Made by a program: the position numbers and the translations under genes
DNA from: Chloroflexota bacterium
GTDB lineage: Bacteria > Chloroflexota > JAJPGV01
Assembly: GCA_021325635.1 (NCBI GenBank)
Contig: JAJPGV010000056.1
Coordinates: 193,037 to 257,036 of the forward strand
DNA length: 64,000 bases
Direction: 5' to 3'
In this document: positions 35,286-45,692 of the stretch, in pieces
Layout of the letters: every line of letters starts with the position of its first letter
How positions within the stretch are numbered: position 1 is the stretch's first letter
The notes under the pieces: generated by a model
What the model was told of the DNA's origin: nothing
The model's database searches: none
Seen by the model: only the letters and a program-made list of their open reading frames with translations

Positions 35286-35933
35286 CTAGTTCGTGGGAAT
35301 GACGAGGTCGAATTCGCACCTGGGCGGGTGCTTCTGGCAGTGCTCGGTCGTGGCTAGGCCAGTGATTTCGCTCAGCAGCAGCTCAGCGAGCTGGCAGGCC
35401 TGGGGATTGCTCGGCAGAATCGCGGCCAAGGGACAGCTGCAGCCGCTGATGCGGTAGCCATCTTCTGTCGGCGACCACTCTGCCAGGCCGCCGAGCTCAC
35501 CCAGATACTCGGTAGCAGCGGCGACGCGCTCGATCGGGGTGCCGGTCGAGCGGTGCCCCTCCGCCAGGCGCTTGGCCAGCGCGCGCAGCACTGACTCGAG
35601 CTCGTCCGGACCAAGGCGCTCATGCAGCAGACTGAGCAGCTGGCGCAGGAGCTCGGCGTAGGTCTTGGGAAACAGCCCCTCGGCGTCCTCTGTGAGGGCG
35701 TAAGTGGAGGCCGGTTTGCCTATGCCGCCCCGGCGGCGGACCCCTTCTTGCCGCACCAGGCCGTCACGCTCGAGGCTGATCAGGTGCGCGCGGATGGCGT
35801 TATCGGTTAGGCCGAGCGGCTGCGCCAGCTCGTCCACCGTACGCCCTGCCTGCCGCAGGAGGGTTACCAGGCGGCCGCGGGTGCTCTCGAAGAAGCGGCG
35901 GTTGTGGCCCGCAAACGCCATCTCACCAGCCAT
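35286..35933 (-). CDS. SufR-like Fe-S transcriptional regulator
   Basis: 215-residue winged-helix regulator. Residues 15-80 hold the DeoR/ArsR-like HTH (TVDELAQPLGLTDNAIRAHL then a wing with RRRGGIGKPA). The C-terminal half carries Cys165, Cys167, Cys180, Cys199 and Cys206; the Cys167-Cys180 gap of 13 is the same as in SufR, where three Cys hold an Fe-S cluster that controls DNA binding. It is divergent from the small-membrane-protein/cupredoxin operon, across a 70-base AT-rich promoter region, and most likely represses that operon or itself. No suf genes are in the window, so its targets may differ from those of classical SufR. ATG 35933 taken; ATG 35921 is possible. Confidence 0.75.
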   Translation of the reverse strand: MAGEMAFAGHNRRFFESTRGRLVTLLRQAGRTVDELAQPLGLTDNAIRAHLISLERDGLVRQEGVRRRGGIGKPASTYALTEDAEGLFPKTYAELLRQLLSLLHERLGPDELESVLRALAKRLAEGHRSTGTPIERVAAATEYLGELGGLAEWSPTEDGYRISGCSCPLAAILPSNPQACQLAELLLSEITGLATTEHCQKHPPRCEFDLVIPTN

Positions 35934-35976
35934 GGTATCAGCTTAAGCGTATTTCTATATTTAGTCAAATAAGACA

Positions 35977-36004
35977 TTGACAAATAGGAACTACTCCCTA
36001 GAAT
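35977..36004 (+). promoter_or_regulatory. sigma-70 type promoter, probable leaderless start
   Basis: TTGACA (35977-35982), a 16-base spacer and TAGAAT (35999-36004) form a near-consensus promoter. An ATG at 36003 falls inside the -10, so it cannot be translated from this promoter; the ATG at 36012 lies where transcription should begin. The surrounding 60 bases are the most AT-rich of this region and lie between the SufR-like gene and its divergent neighbour. Confidence 0.6.
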
Positions 36005-36011
36005 GACCTTC

Positions 36012-36260
36012 ATGAAGCTCTTGCCCCTTTTCGCGGCGGGACTACTCATACTGGCGCTGGGGGCGGCCGCAGACGTGAGCTACCACGCGCTCGACCAGCC
36101 CACGCCGATGTTCCCCAACGGCCGCCAGACGGCCAGGCATCAAGAGCTCGAGTCCGTCTTCGGTCACGACGGGCAGCGCGCTCATCTCGTGACGCTAACC
36201 GGGATGGTGCTGACCGTCGCGGGGGTTATGCAGCGCGGACTGGTCCGCAGGGAGAGCTGA
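36012..36260 (+). CDS. small membrane protein
   Basis: 82 residues with an N-terminal hydrophobic helix (LLPLFAAGLLILALGAAA, could also be a signal peptide), a hydrophilic middle rich in His and Pro, and a second helix near residues 62-75 (LVTLTGMVLTVAGVM). No family recognised. The ATG at 36012 is chosen because the promoter's -10 covers the earlier in-frame ATG. First gene of a group with another membrane protein and a cupredoxin, all plus strand and divergent from the SufR-like regulator. Confidence 0.6.
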   Translation: MKLLPLFAAGLLILALGAAADVSYHALDQPTPMFPNGRQTARHQELESVFGHDGQRAHLVTLTGMVLTVAGVMQRGLVRRES

Positions 36261-36347
36261 GATGTGGGGGGACAGCCGTGCACCGCCCGCAAGCGGCGTC
36301 CGTCACTGCGTACTCGCTCATCGAAACCACAACTTCGGAGGATTGAC

Positions 36348-36659
36348 ATGCCAATAGGTGGATTCCTGAACCTGCTGCCGCCAGCCTTCTTCCTGCTGGT
36401 ACATCTGGTGGCCTTCCTCATCGGCGCGTTCTTTGCCTACAAGGCTTTCGGCAGCGAAGCCCGAGCGCTCGGGTGGGGCTTCACCCTCTATTGCCTCGCG
36501 GAGATCAGCTACATGACCTATCACCTCGACTGGACAGTGTTCCTGTTCGCCCACACCATCTCTGAGGTGCTGGACCTGGTGGCCTTCATCCTGGTGTTCG
36601 CGGGCGCTGCCCAGCGCGTACTGTCGGTCGGCCGGCGGCCCGCGGTAGGGGTGGCCTAG
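36348..36659 (+). CDS. membrane protein, three predicted helices
   Basis: 103 residues, mostly hydrophobic: helices at about 8-30, 38-55 and 65-90, with a conserved-looking Tyr/His pair in SYMTYHLDW between helices. The ATG at 36348 has GGAGGA seven bases upstream. Family not recognised. It sits between the small membrane protein and the cupredoxin lipoprotein (four-base gap), so a role with copper or electron transfer at the membrane is plausible but unproven. Confidence 0.62.
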   Translation: MPIGGFLNLLPPAFFLLVHLVAFLIGAFFAYKAFGSEARALGWGFTLYCLAEISYMTYHLDWTVFLFAHTISEVLDLVAFILVFAGAAQRVLSVGRRPAVGVA

Positions 36660-36663
36660 CAGC

Positions 36664-37008
36664 ATGACCGTTCCGCGCTTGGTCCTCCCGCTCGCCGGCT
36701 TGCTGCTGCTCAGCGGCTGCGCCGGCGGGAGGACCTCCGCGGCGGCAGGTCCGGCCACGACCACGACCGTGAACTTGCCGCCGAGCTATCGCTTCGATCC
36801 GGAGGCCATCCAAGTGCCGGCCGGAACGACCGTGACCTGGACCAACAACGACAACTTCACGCACTCCGTGCTGATTGTCGGCAGCAACGATGTCCACACC
36901 ATGAAACCCGGCGAGAAGACAACCATCACCTTCAACACGCCCGGACAGTTCGACTATGTCTGCACCTTTCATACCCAGAACATGAAGGGCCGGGTCATCG
37001 TCAATTAG
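36664..37008 (+). CDS. blue-copper (plastocyanin-like) lipoprotein
   Basis: 114 residues. The N-terminus has a lipobox LLSGC with Cys19, so the protein is exported and anchored outside. The mature part is a cupredoxin: YRFDPEAIQVPAGTTVTWTN, then copper ligands His67 (NFTHSV), Cys100 (FDYVC), His103 (TFHT) and Met107, the standard type 1 copper set. It is likely an electron carrier or copper buffer. It follows the membrane protein by four bases and ends the small operon opposite the SufR-like gene. ATG at 36664 without a strong ribosome site, in line with coupling. Confidence 0.85.
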   Translation: MTVPRLVLPLAGLLLLSGCAGGRTSAAAGPATTTTVNLPPSYRFDPEAIQVPAGTTVTWTNNDNFTHSVLIVGSNDVHTMKPGEKTTITFNTPGQFDYVCTFHTQNMKGRVIVN

Positions 37009-37074
37009 GCATCGTGCTAGCTGTGGGTGGCAACGTGGAGATCCGGCGCCGCGCGGCGGGCGGACAATAGTGGC

Positions 37075-38049
37075 ATGCTGCACACGCCTGTCTGCGACCT
37101 ACTAGGTATCCGTCAGCCCATCGTCCTCGGTGGTATGGGCACAGCTACGAACCCAGAGCTCGTCGCCGCGGTGAGCAATGCCGGTGGGCTCGGTATCCTC
37201 AGCGTCAGTAACCAGCCGGCCGATCAGCAGCGCGCCGACGTGGCTCGTATCCGCGAGCTGACCGGCCGGCCATTCGGCTTGAACCACCTGCTGTTCCAGG
37301 CCCACGAGGATCGCCTAGCGGCCACCGTGGAGTGCCGGCCGAACGTGTTCTCGACCGCCTGGCCCTGGCCAGAGCAAGACCTCAAGCTCTACGCCAAGAT
37401 GGCCAGGCAGGCCGGTGCGCTGTTCATGCACATGGTTTCCACAGTCCAGGAAGCCAAACGAGCCGCGGACGCGGGCGCGGACATCATCGTCGCTCAGGGC
37501 ACCGAGGGCGGTGGCCACGTGGGCTGGATGGGCAGCCTGCCGCTGGTGCCCATGGTCGTTGAGGCGGTGCAGCCGATCCCGGTCCTGGCGGCCGGTGGGG
37601 TGGCCAACGGCCAGGGGCTGGCGGCGGCGCTGGCGCTGGGCGCGGACGGCGTGCTGCTGGGCACACGTTTCATGGCCACGCCGGAGGCGCCTATCGCCCA
37701 AGGCTACAAAGAGGCCATCGTGGAGCACGATGGGCACGACACCTTCCTGACCGAGATCCCCGACATCGCACAGGGCCGCGTGTGGCCGGGAGCGATGTCC
37801 CGTGTGGCGCGAAATCGCTTCATCGAGCGCTGGGCGGGCCGTGAATGGGAAGTGCGTCAGCGGCGCGCTGAGATCAGCAAAGCGATGATGCAGGCGCGCG
37901 CTAGCGGGGACAAGGAGGAGAGCAGCCTGTCTATGGGCCAGACCGCCGGGCTTATCAACGACATCGTGCCGGCCGGCCAGCTCGTGGAGCGCATCGCCGC
38001 CGAGGCCGAGGCCATCATCCGCGGGCGGCTGACGAGCGCCCTAAGGTAG
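37075..38049 (+). CDS. nitronate monooxygenase (2-nitropropane dioxygenase-like)
   Basis: FMN-dependent enzyme of the NMO/NPD family that oxidises alkyl nitronates, 324 residues. Motifs seen: PIVLGGMGTATNPELVAAVSNAGGLG at the N-terminus (split here by the fold's first strand), the phosphate-binding GVANGQGLAAALALGADGVLLGT near residue 190, and ADIIVAQGTEGGGHVG near 145, with the His that acts in catalysis in class I enzymes. The ATG at 37075 is preferred over the one at 37027, whose extra residues have no family counterpart. Stands alone after the cupredoxin operon. Confidence 0.87.
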   Translation: MLHTPVCDLLGIRQPIVLGGMGTATNPELVAAVSNAGGLGILSVSNQPADQQRADVARIRELTGRPFGLNHLLFQAHEDRLAATVECRPNVFSTAWPWPEQDLKLYAKMARQAGALFMHMVSTVQEAKRAADAGADIIVAQGTEGGGHVGWMGSLPLVPMVVEAVQPIPVLAAGGVANGQGLAAALALGADGVLLGTRFMATPEAPIAQGYKEAIVEHDGHDTFLTEIPDIAQGRVWPGAMSRVARNRFIERWAGREWEVRQRRAEISKAMMQARASGDKEESSLSMGQTAGLINDIVPAGQLVERIAAEAEAIIRGRLTSALR

Positions 38050-38080
38050 ACGTCGGCCTCGATCACTGAGCCTCAGGCCC

Positions 38081-38330
38081 GTCGGATCGTTCCGCGCGAC
38101 TCACCGCTTTGGGCCCGGCACCAATGTCCTGGAAACGAGCTTCCAAGCCGGCGCAGCTGTTGTCCGAGTGCGGGACGTGGTGCCTGTTTCGGCCGACGCG
38201 GAGAAGGCCCGCCAACTGCTAGCCCAGCATGAGTTGCCGCGCGAGGTTACGGGGCTCGAGGGCTTTTGTGACGTCGAACTTGGTGTATGAGCCTCGTCCG
38301 GTAAGAGACCGAACGCTAAGCGCGACGCTA
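38081..38330 (+). pseudogene. remnant of a GH15 N-terminal domain
   Basis: In one frame this reads GSFRATHRFGPGTNVLE, then VRDVVPVSADAEKARQLL and QHELPREVTGLEG; after a one-base shift near 38280 it goes on with VYEPRP. The same sequence of motifs occurs in the GH15 gene at 49.8-50.1 kb (PGTNVVE, VRDAMPVTSEEAKRRELL, EHELLREIRGEQG, AYEPRP). There is no start and no downstream catalytic part, so it is a fragment of a second GH15 gene. Confidence 0.7.
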
Positions 38331-38396
38331 ACGGACGCCCCTCAGAGCGAGGCGGCCGGCGTCGGCTGCCTCATCTACGACGACTGTCTGTCCACG

Positions 38397-40750
<2,354 letters not shown>

Positions 40751-40758
40751 GATGCGGC

Positions 40759-41154
40759 TTATCCCTGCCAGCTTAGCTGCGTGATCTGGATCAGATTGCC
40801 GCAGGAATCGTTCAGCACGGCCATCGAGCCCCAGGGCGCCGTCGTAGGCGGCGTGGTGAGCTCGCCGCCCCGAGCTGTGATGCGCTCGGCGTCGGCCTGC
40901 ACGTCGTTGGTGTAGAACACCGCCGCCGGCTGGTTCTGCTGGAACATCGCCTGCTGGTAGGTTTTGGCTGCGGGGTTGTCGTTGAGCGCCAGCTGGAGCT
41001 CCGTGCCGTCGGGCTCCTCAGGTGAGGCCACGGTCAGCCAGCGATACGGCCCCTGGCTGAAGTCCGACTTTTTGACGAAGCCCAGGACCTCGGTGTAGAA
41101 ACGCAGGGCCTTGTCCTGGTCGTCCACATAGATGCTGGTGAGTTTGATCTTCAT
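40759..41154 (-). CDS. VOC (glyoxalase/bleomycin-resistance) family protein
   Basis: 131-residue vicinal oxygen chelate protein of two beta-alpha-beta-beta-beta modules: LTSIYVDDQDKALRFYTEVLGF at the N-terminus and AVFYTNDVQADAERI in the second half, ending with GNLIQITQL. Metal ligand positions are poorly kept, as in many lactoylglutathione-lyase-like proteins of unknown substrate. It is the first gene of a minus-strand pair with the UvrA-like gene and divergent from the sigma factor, with about 77 bases between. Confidence 0.82.
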   Translation of the reverse strand: MKIKLTSIYVDDQDKALRFYTEVLGFVKKSDFSQGPYRWLTVASPEEPDGTELQLALNDNPAAKTYQQAMFQQNQPAAVFYTNDVQADAERITARGGELTTPPTTAPWGSMAVLNDSCGNLIQITQLSWQG

Positions 41155-41231
41155 TTGAATCTCCCTTCTGTCACACGAGCGCTGTATCGCCCGTCAACAG
41201 TGTCACGAAACAGAACGGGAGAATGTGACCG

Positions 41232-42098
41232 ATGGATCGATACGGGCTGGCGGAGCAGTTCGAAGCTAGCCGCGCGCACATGACCGCGGTAGCGTATCGC
41301 ATGCTCGGCTCCCAGATGGAGGCCGACGATGCCGTCCAGGAGGCATGGCTGCGGCTGAGCCGGTCCGATGCGGCGGCCATCGACAACCTGAGTGGCTGGC
41401 TGACGACGGTGGTGGCTCGGGTGTGCCTGGACATGCTGCGCTCGCGCGACTCGCGCCAGGAGGCTCCGCTCTCACCGGACCTGGCGTTCCCATCACCGGA
41501 GCCCGATCCGTCGGACCAGGCGCTGATGGCGGAATCCGTTGGGCTGGCGCTGCTGGTCGTGCTGGAGACACTTGCGCCCGCCGAGCGCGTGGCCTTCGTC
41601 CTGCACGACATGTTCGGCGTGCCGTTCGAGGAGATTGCGCCCATCGTCGGGCGCTCACCGGCCGCGGCCCGCCAACTGGCGAGCCGGGCCCGGCGGCGGG
41701 TGCAGGGGGCCTCGTCGCCGTCGCGGCCGGCCGGGGGCGAGGTGGTGCGCGCCTTTTTGGCTGCCGCGCAGGGCGGCGACTTCCAGGCGCTGCTGGCGCT
41801 GCTTGACCCCGAGGTGGTGCTGCGCTCGGACGAAGCCGCGGCAGCCATTGGCGCGCCGGCGCTGCTGGCCGGCCCTCAGGCCGTGGCGGGGCGGTTCTCC
41901 GGCGGCGCTAAGGCTGCGCAGCTGGCGCTCATCAACGGTGCGCTCGGGCTGGTGTGGATGCAGCACCGCCAGCCCAAGGTGGTGTTCTCCTTCACCGTGC
42001 GTGGCGCTTCGGTTGTGGCCATCGATATGATCGCCGATCCCGATCGGCTGGTGGGGATGGCCATCGACGTGGTCCGCTCGGGCGAGCGCCGCCCCTAG
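41232..42098 (+). CDS. ECF RNA polymerase sigma factor, SigJ type
   Basis: 288-residue sigma factor. Region 2 (AYRMLGSQMEADDAVQEAWLRL, residues 15-50) and region 4 (LAPAERVAFVLHDMFGVPFEEIA, about 115-160) bind the -10 and -35 elements. The long C-terminal part (about 175-280) is a SnoaL/NTF2-like domain, the hallmark of the SigJ (ECF41-like) group, where it controls activity without an anti-sigma factor. The DGPK-type signature is not exactly seen. ATG at 41232 with GGGAG in front. It is divergent from the VOC-UvrA-like pair, which may be its target, and its end overlaps the TetR stop by four bases on the other strand. Confidence 0.88.
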   Translation: MDRYGLAEQFEASRAHMTAVAYRMLGSQMEADDAVQEAWLRLSRSDAAAIDNLSGWLTTVVARVCLDMLRSRDSRQEAPLSPDLAFPSPEPDPSDQALMAESVGLALLVVLETLAPAERVAFVLHDMFGVPFEEIAPIVGRSPAAARQLASRARRRVQGASSPSRPAGGEVVRAFLAAAQGGDFQALLALLDPEVVLRSDEAAAAIGAPALLAGPQAVAGRFSGGAKAAQLALINGALGLVWMQHRQPKVVFSFTVRGASVVAIDMIADPDRLVGMAIDVVRSGERRP

Positions 42099-42817
42099 CG
42101 CGGCGGGCTGGCGGACCCAGGGTCGACGCTGTGCCCGTCCTGCAGCTGGTCGAATCGGATTCTTTCCAGACCCTGGAGAATCAGATCGAGGCCGAATTCG
42201 AATTCGTTGGCGTAGTCGTAGCCGGGCTTCATGGCATGTTCGGTGATGAACTCGGCCAGGTGGGGATACTCGCTGGCCGGGAACGCATGAAGCATGCTGC
42301 TGCCTAGGGCGGCCACATTGGACGCTTCGAAGGGCAGCGACTGCTGGTTCAGCGTGAAGCCGTAGATGTAGCTGTCCAGCAGCGAGTAGGCGTGCGCCGC
42401 CAGCGCGACAGATAAGCCCGCTTCGCGCAGGCAGCCGATGACGGCGTCGTGGTGCCGCAGCGTTGCGGGGCCTGGCTTGGTTCGTGACTCCATGAGCCCA
42501 ATTGCCCAGGGGTGGTGCGAGAGCGCCGCCCGCGCTGCCTTCGCGCGCTCGCGCATGGCTGCCTTCCAATCCACGTCGGGAGGCAGCCCAATCTCGTCGA
42601 ACACGAGATCGACCATGCCGTCCAGGAGGCCGTCCTTGTTGGCTACATGGTTGTACAGCGACATCGCCTCCACGCCGAGCTTCTGGCCGAGTTTGCGCAT
42701 GCTGAGCGCCGCGAGGCCCTCGTCGTCGGCCAGCTCGACGGCGCCCAGCAGGATGCGCTCCCTCGTCAAGCGGGTGCGGAGCGCTGGGCTCCGATCGTTC
42801 TGCTGCGCCACTGCCAT
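42095..42817 (-). CDS. TetR/AcrR-family repressor
   Basis: 240-residue repressor. N-terminal HTH at about residues 20-65 (RILLGAVELADDEGLAALSMRKLGQKLGVEAMSLYNHVANK pattern, given in pieces here), with the L-Y-N/H-V-x-N-K ending typical of the TetR class. The C-terminal TetR_C-like ligand domain (about 80-215) is helical. ATG at 42817, AGGTGAGG upstream. The intergenic DNA to the divergent NmrA-like gene has two copies of the palindrome ACTTAC-N3-GTAAGT overlapping a strong promoter, so it should repress that gene and probably itself. The inducing ligand is unknown. Confidence 0.87.
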   Translation of the reverse strand: MAVAQQNDRSPALRTRLTRERILLGAVELADDEGLAALSMRKLGQKLGVEAMSLYNHVANKDGLLDGMVDLVFDEIGLPPDVDWKAAMRERAKAARAALSHHPWAIGLMESRTKPGPATLRHHDAVIGCLREAGLSVALAAHAYSLLDSYIYGFTLNQQSLPFEASNVAALGSSMLHAFPASEYPHLAEFITEHAMKPGYDYANEFEFGLDLILQGLERIRFDQLQDGHSVDPGSASPPR

Positions 42818-42827
42818 GCCTCACCTC

Positions 42828-42874
42828 TTGACAAAACTTACGATGTAAGTATAGACTCTACTTACAGCGTAAGT
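42828..42874 (+). promoter_or_regulatory. promoter with twin TetR operators
   Basis: TTGACA (42828-42833), 16-base spacer and TATAGA (42850-42855) form the plus-strand promoter. Two perfect palindromes ACTTAC-N3-GTAAGT lie at 42836-42850 (between -35 and -10) and 42860-42874 (at the start of the transcript), 24 bases centre to centre. The gap to the divergent TetR gene is short, so one repressor pair can block both directions. Confidence 0.82.
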
Positions 42875-42899
42875 CGAGAGGGCAATGAGGAGAACCAAG

Positions 42900-43608
42900 A
42901 TGAAGGTGTGCGTTGTTGGCGCGTCAGGCAAGCTGGGGCAGTACATGGTGCAGCACGCACTGGACCGAGGCTACGAGGTAAACGCGGTCTGCCGCGATTC
43001 CAGCGTAGGAAAGCTGGCCAAGTTCAAGGACCGCATTGCGATCTTCCCTGGAGCGACGAACGACCGCGAGGTCATCGAGCGGGCGGTAGCGGGTTGCGAC
43101 GGCGTGCTCACCGTGTTGGTTCCCTGGGGATTTCAGCATTACTCGTCGGGGACGGCGCAGGCAGTGCTGGACTGCGCCCGTCCCGGGGCACGCCTGCTGT
43201 TCTCGTGCGGATGGCACATCACCCGAGATGGCCGGGACTCCTACCCGTGGACGTTCAAACTCACGGTGAAAGCTTTCGACGCGATCGGACGGCTGGCCCG
43301 CGTGGGAGAGCTCGACGACCAGGTGGAAGCGTGCCGGCGGATATTCGCCAGCAACACGCGGTGGACTGTGGCGCGTGGCAGCAGGCTCGAGGAGGGCGAG
43401 AGCCAGGGCCTGCCCGTGTGGAGCCGCCACGTGGGCGATCATCCTCGAGAGCAACCTCACCCGCCGTGTGGATTTCGCGCTGTTCATGGTCGAGGCCCTC
43501 GAGAACGACGAGCTGGTCCACGAAGCGCCGGCGATCGTCGGTTGCCGCACGGCCTCGGCCCTGGCCTGCTCCTCGAGCGAAAAGGCGGTCGCACGGGCCG
43601 CGGCGTGA
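42900..43608 (+). pseudogene. NmrA-like NAD(P)-binding protein, frameshifted
   Basis: Starts MKVCVVGASGKLGQYM with the GxxGxxG dinucleotide motif, followed by the pattern of atypical SDR/NmrA proteins (VNAVCRDSS, GATNDREVIERAV). Near 43430 the frame goes out of step: after WSRHVGD the family sequence continues in another frame (ILESNLTRRVDFALFMVEAL) to a stop at 43608, while the first frame runs on without sense to 43682. ATG 42900 is chosen because AGGAG at 42888-42892 precedes it by seven bases and covers the earlier ATG. The only gene behind the TetR-controlled promoter. It may be a natural break or an assembly indel. Confidence 0.7.
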
Positions 43609-43823
43609 GAGCGGGACGCCGCTCTCGATTCGCACCCTCCCGCCGGGTCTGTTTCGAGGCCCAGGCCTCTAGGGCGAGCTAGGCCGGCCAGGCTTCACTC
43701 GGGTAACCCTGACTTATGAGCCGCCCCGGGTGCTCCCCCTGTTGTGTTAGGTCGAGCGGGTCCGGTCATTGGGGGAATACACGTGACCATAAGAGGGCAG
43801 GACGAAATCTGCTGACGCAACGG

Positions 43824-44249
43824 CTACCGGGCTAGTGAAGCCTCGATCGTGATCTCGGGAACGCTCGCCAGCGCTCGGCTCACCGGGCAGCCGGCTTTGG
43901 CCGCCTGGGCTTGCTCGATGAACGCTGCCTCGTCGATGCCCGGCACGTTCCCGACGGTCACCAGCTCGATTTTGGCGATGGTGGGCTTGCCATCGACCGG
44001 CCTCAGCGTGACGTTGGCGGTCGTCCGGATCGATTCCGGCGGGTTGCCCGCCTGGGCCAGCATGTTGGCGAAGGCCATCGAAAAGCACGCGGCGTGAGCC
44101 GCGGCAATCAGCTGCTCGGGATTGGAGCCAGGCCCGTCCTCGAACCGCGACTTGAAGGTATATCCGCCGCTGATGCTGTCCCCTGCAGTAAAGGTCCCCG
44201 TCCCTGAACGGAGATCGCCCTTCCATTCCGCGCTGCCCTTTGCCGGCAT
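43824..44249 (-). CDS. osmC: OsmC-family peroxiredoxin
   Basis: 141-residue hydroperoxide reductase of the OsmC subgroup. The first catalytic Cys sits in AAHAACFSMAF near residue 55 and the second in AKAGCPVSRAL near 121, in the normal spacing; GSNPEQLIAAAHA precedes the first. N-terminus MPAKGSAEWKGDL is typical. The ATG at 44249 is supported by AAAGGAGG eight bases upstream; the frame continues far beyond but not in a protein-like way. It reduces organic peroxides in the cytoplasm, using lipoyl or thiol donors in known members. Monocistronic. Confidence 0.9.
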   Translation of the reverse strand: MPAKGSAEWKGDLRSGTGTFTAGDSISGGYTFKSRFEDGPGSNPEQLIAAAHAACFSMAFANMLAQAGNPPESIRTTANVTLRPVDGKPTIAKIELVTVGNVPGIDEAAFIEQAQAAKAGCPVSRALASVPEITIEASLAR

Positions 44250-44588
44250 CGAATAGTCCTCCTTTGTTGTTCGAGCTGAATAGGTAACCGGTTCAAACCG
44301 TAGCAGGGGCTGGACGGCCTCATGCAGCGTGAAACGGGCGGCGAGCAGCATGCACGGCATGGGCTTTGCTGGTGGTGGGCAGGCCTTGATTGCTATCGGT
44401 TTCGCTGCACGGTGTGCGGGCTGGTCGGGAAGCCGGGGGAGCTCCTGGGCCACGAGGAACCGAGGTACAGGCATGACGTCACCAGCAATTCCGCCGCGCA
44501 GCACCGGCCGGCAGCCGGGCTGGACGAACCCGGCTGCCGGTCGAGGACGCGAGTCCTGCGGCGGCATGTTCACCGCCGCGAGAAGGCC
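44250..44588. other. intergenic stretch between divergent genes
   Basis: About 340 bases between the OsmC and enolase-superfamily genes. Open frames cross it on both strands, including extensions of both neighbours, but they show no conserved motif or codon pattern I trust. The OsmC ribosome site is at its left end; no promoter for the right-hand operon is clear. Confidence 0.45.
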
Positions 44589-45692
44589 ATGAAGCTGGCG
44601 CCCGCGGAGCCAACCATCGAGGAGATCGCGGTTTCGGCGTTCGTCGTGCCTACCGATGGGCCGGAGTCGGACGGGACGTTCGCCTGGGACAGCACCACGC
44701 TGGTGCTCGCGCAGGCCCAGGCTGGGGGGCAGACCGGTCTGGGCTACACCTATGGCGACCGCAGCGTTGCCACCCTCATCCGGCAGCTGCTCAGCAAGAG
44801 CGTGATTGGCTGCGGCGCCATGGATATTGGGGAGGCCTGGCAGCGGATGGTCATGGCCGTCCGCAACGCGGGCCGGCCGGGCGTCGCGTCCATGGCTATT
44901 GCAGCCGTCGACGCTGCTCTATGGGATCTGAAGGCTCGACTGTTGGGCCTGCCGCTGGCCCTGTTGCTGGGCCGCGCTCGAGATCGGGTCGAGATCTATG
45001 GCAGCGGCGGCTTCACGTCCTATTCCAACGAGCGCCTGGCTGATCAGCTCGGCTGCTGGGCGGCAGAGGGCGTGCGGCAGGTGAAGATGAAAGTGGGTCG
45101 GGATCCGAGCAGCGATGTGGAGCGTGTCCGGGTGGCGCGGCAGGCCATCGGTGAGTCGGTTGGACTGTACGTCGACGCCAACGGCGCCTATTCCCGCAAG
45201 CAGGCGCTCGATCTCGCCGAGCGTTTCGCCGAGCTCGGGGTTTCGTGGTTCGAAGAGCCCGTGTCGTCCGACGACCTGGCCGGGTTGCGTCTGATTCGGG
45301 ATCGCTCCCCGGCTGGTATGGACATCGCCGCCGGAGAATATGGGTACGACCTGCCGTATTTCCGTCGAATGCTCGAGGCCGGGGCGGTAGACGTGCTGCA
45401 GGTCGATGCCTCTCGCTGCGCCGGCATCACCGGCTTCCTCAAGGCCGCGGCGCTGTGCGAGGCACATGGCCTGTCGGTCTCAGCCCATACTGCCCCGTCG
45501 CTGCACCTGCACGCTTGCTGCGCAGCCGGCAGCGTCAGGCCGCTGGAGTATTTTCACGACCACGTCCGGGTAGAGCGGCTGCTGTTCGAGGGCGCGGCGC
45601 AGCCGGACGGCGGATTCCTCACCCCTGATCTCAATCGACCAGGGCTGGGGCTGGAGTTGAAGGTCCGGGATGCACAACCTTATGCCGTCTGA
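44589..45692 (+). CDS. enolase-superfamily enzyme, mandelate racemase/sugar-acid dehydratase group
   Basis: 367 residues. N-terminal capping domain (1-110), then the TIM barrel with the catalytic K-x-K in VRQVKMKVG, metal ligands in YVDANGAYS (Asp), WFEEPVSSDD (Glu) and AAGEYGYD (Glu), and the general base pair Asp in VDASRCAG and His in SAHTAPSLH. That set is the mandelate racemase subgroup, whose members abstract a proton next to a carboxylate (racemases, sugar-acid dehydratases). ATG at 44589 with GAGAAGG upstream. It overlaps the FAD/Fe-S dehydrogenase start by 23 bases, which suggests one pathway for hydroxy or sugar acids. Substrate unknown. Confidence 0.87.
   Translation: MKLAPAEPTIEEIAVSAFVVPTDGPESDGTFAWDSTTLVLAQAQAGGQTGLGYTYGDRSVATLIRQLLSKSVIGCGAMDIGEAWQRMVMAVRNAGRPGVASMAIAAVDAALWDLKARLLGLPLALLLGRARDRVEIYGSGGFTSYSNERLADQLGCWAAEGVRQVKMKVGRDPSSDVERVRVARQAIGESVGLYVDANGAYSRKQALDLAERFAELGVSWFEEPVSSDDLAGLRLIRDRSPAGMDIAAGEYGYDLPYFRRMLEAGAVDVLQVDASRCAGITGFLKAAALCEAHGLSVSAHTAPSLHLHACCAAGSVRPLEYFHDHVRVERLLFEGAAQPDGGFLTPDLNRPGLGLELKVRDAQPYAV

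Noticed and set aside
44250-44573. N-terminal extension of the OsmC frame
   Set aside because: Family start at ATG 44249 has a strong ribosome site; the extension shows no conserved sequence.
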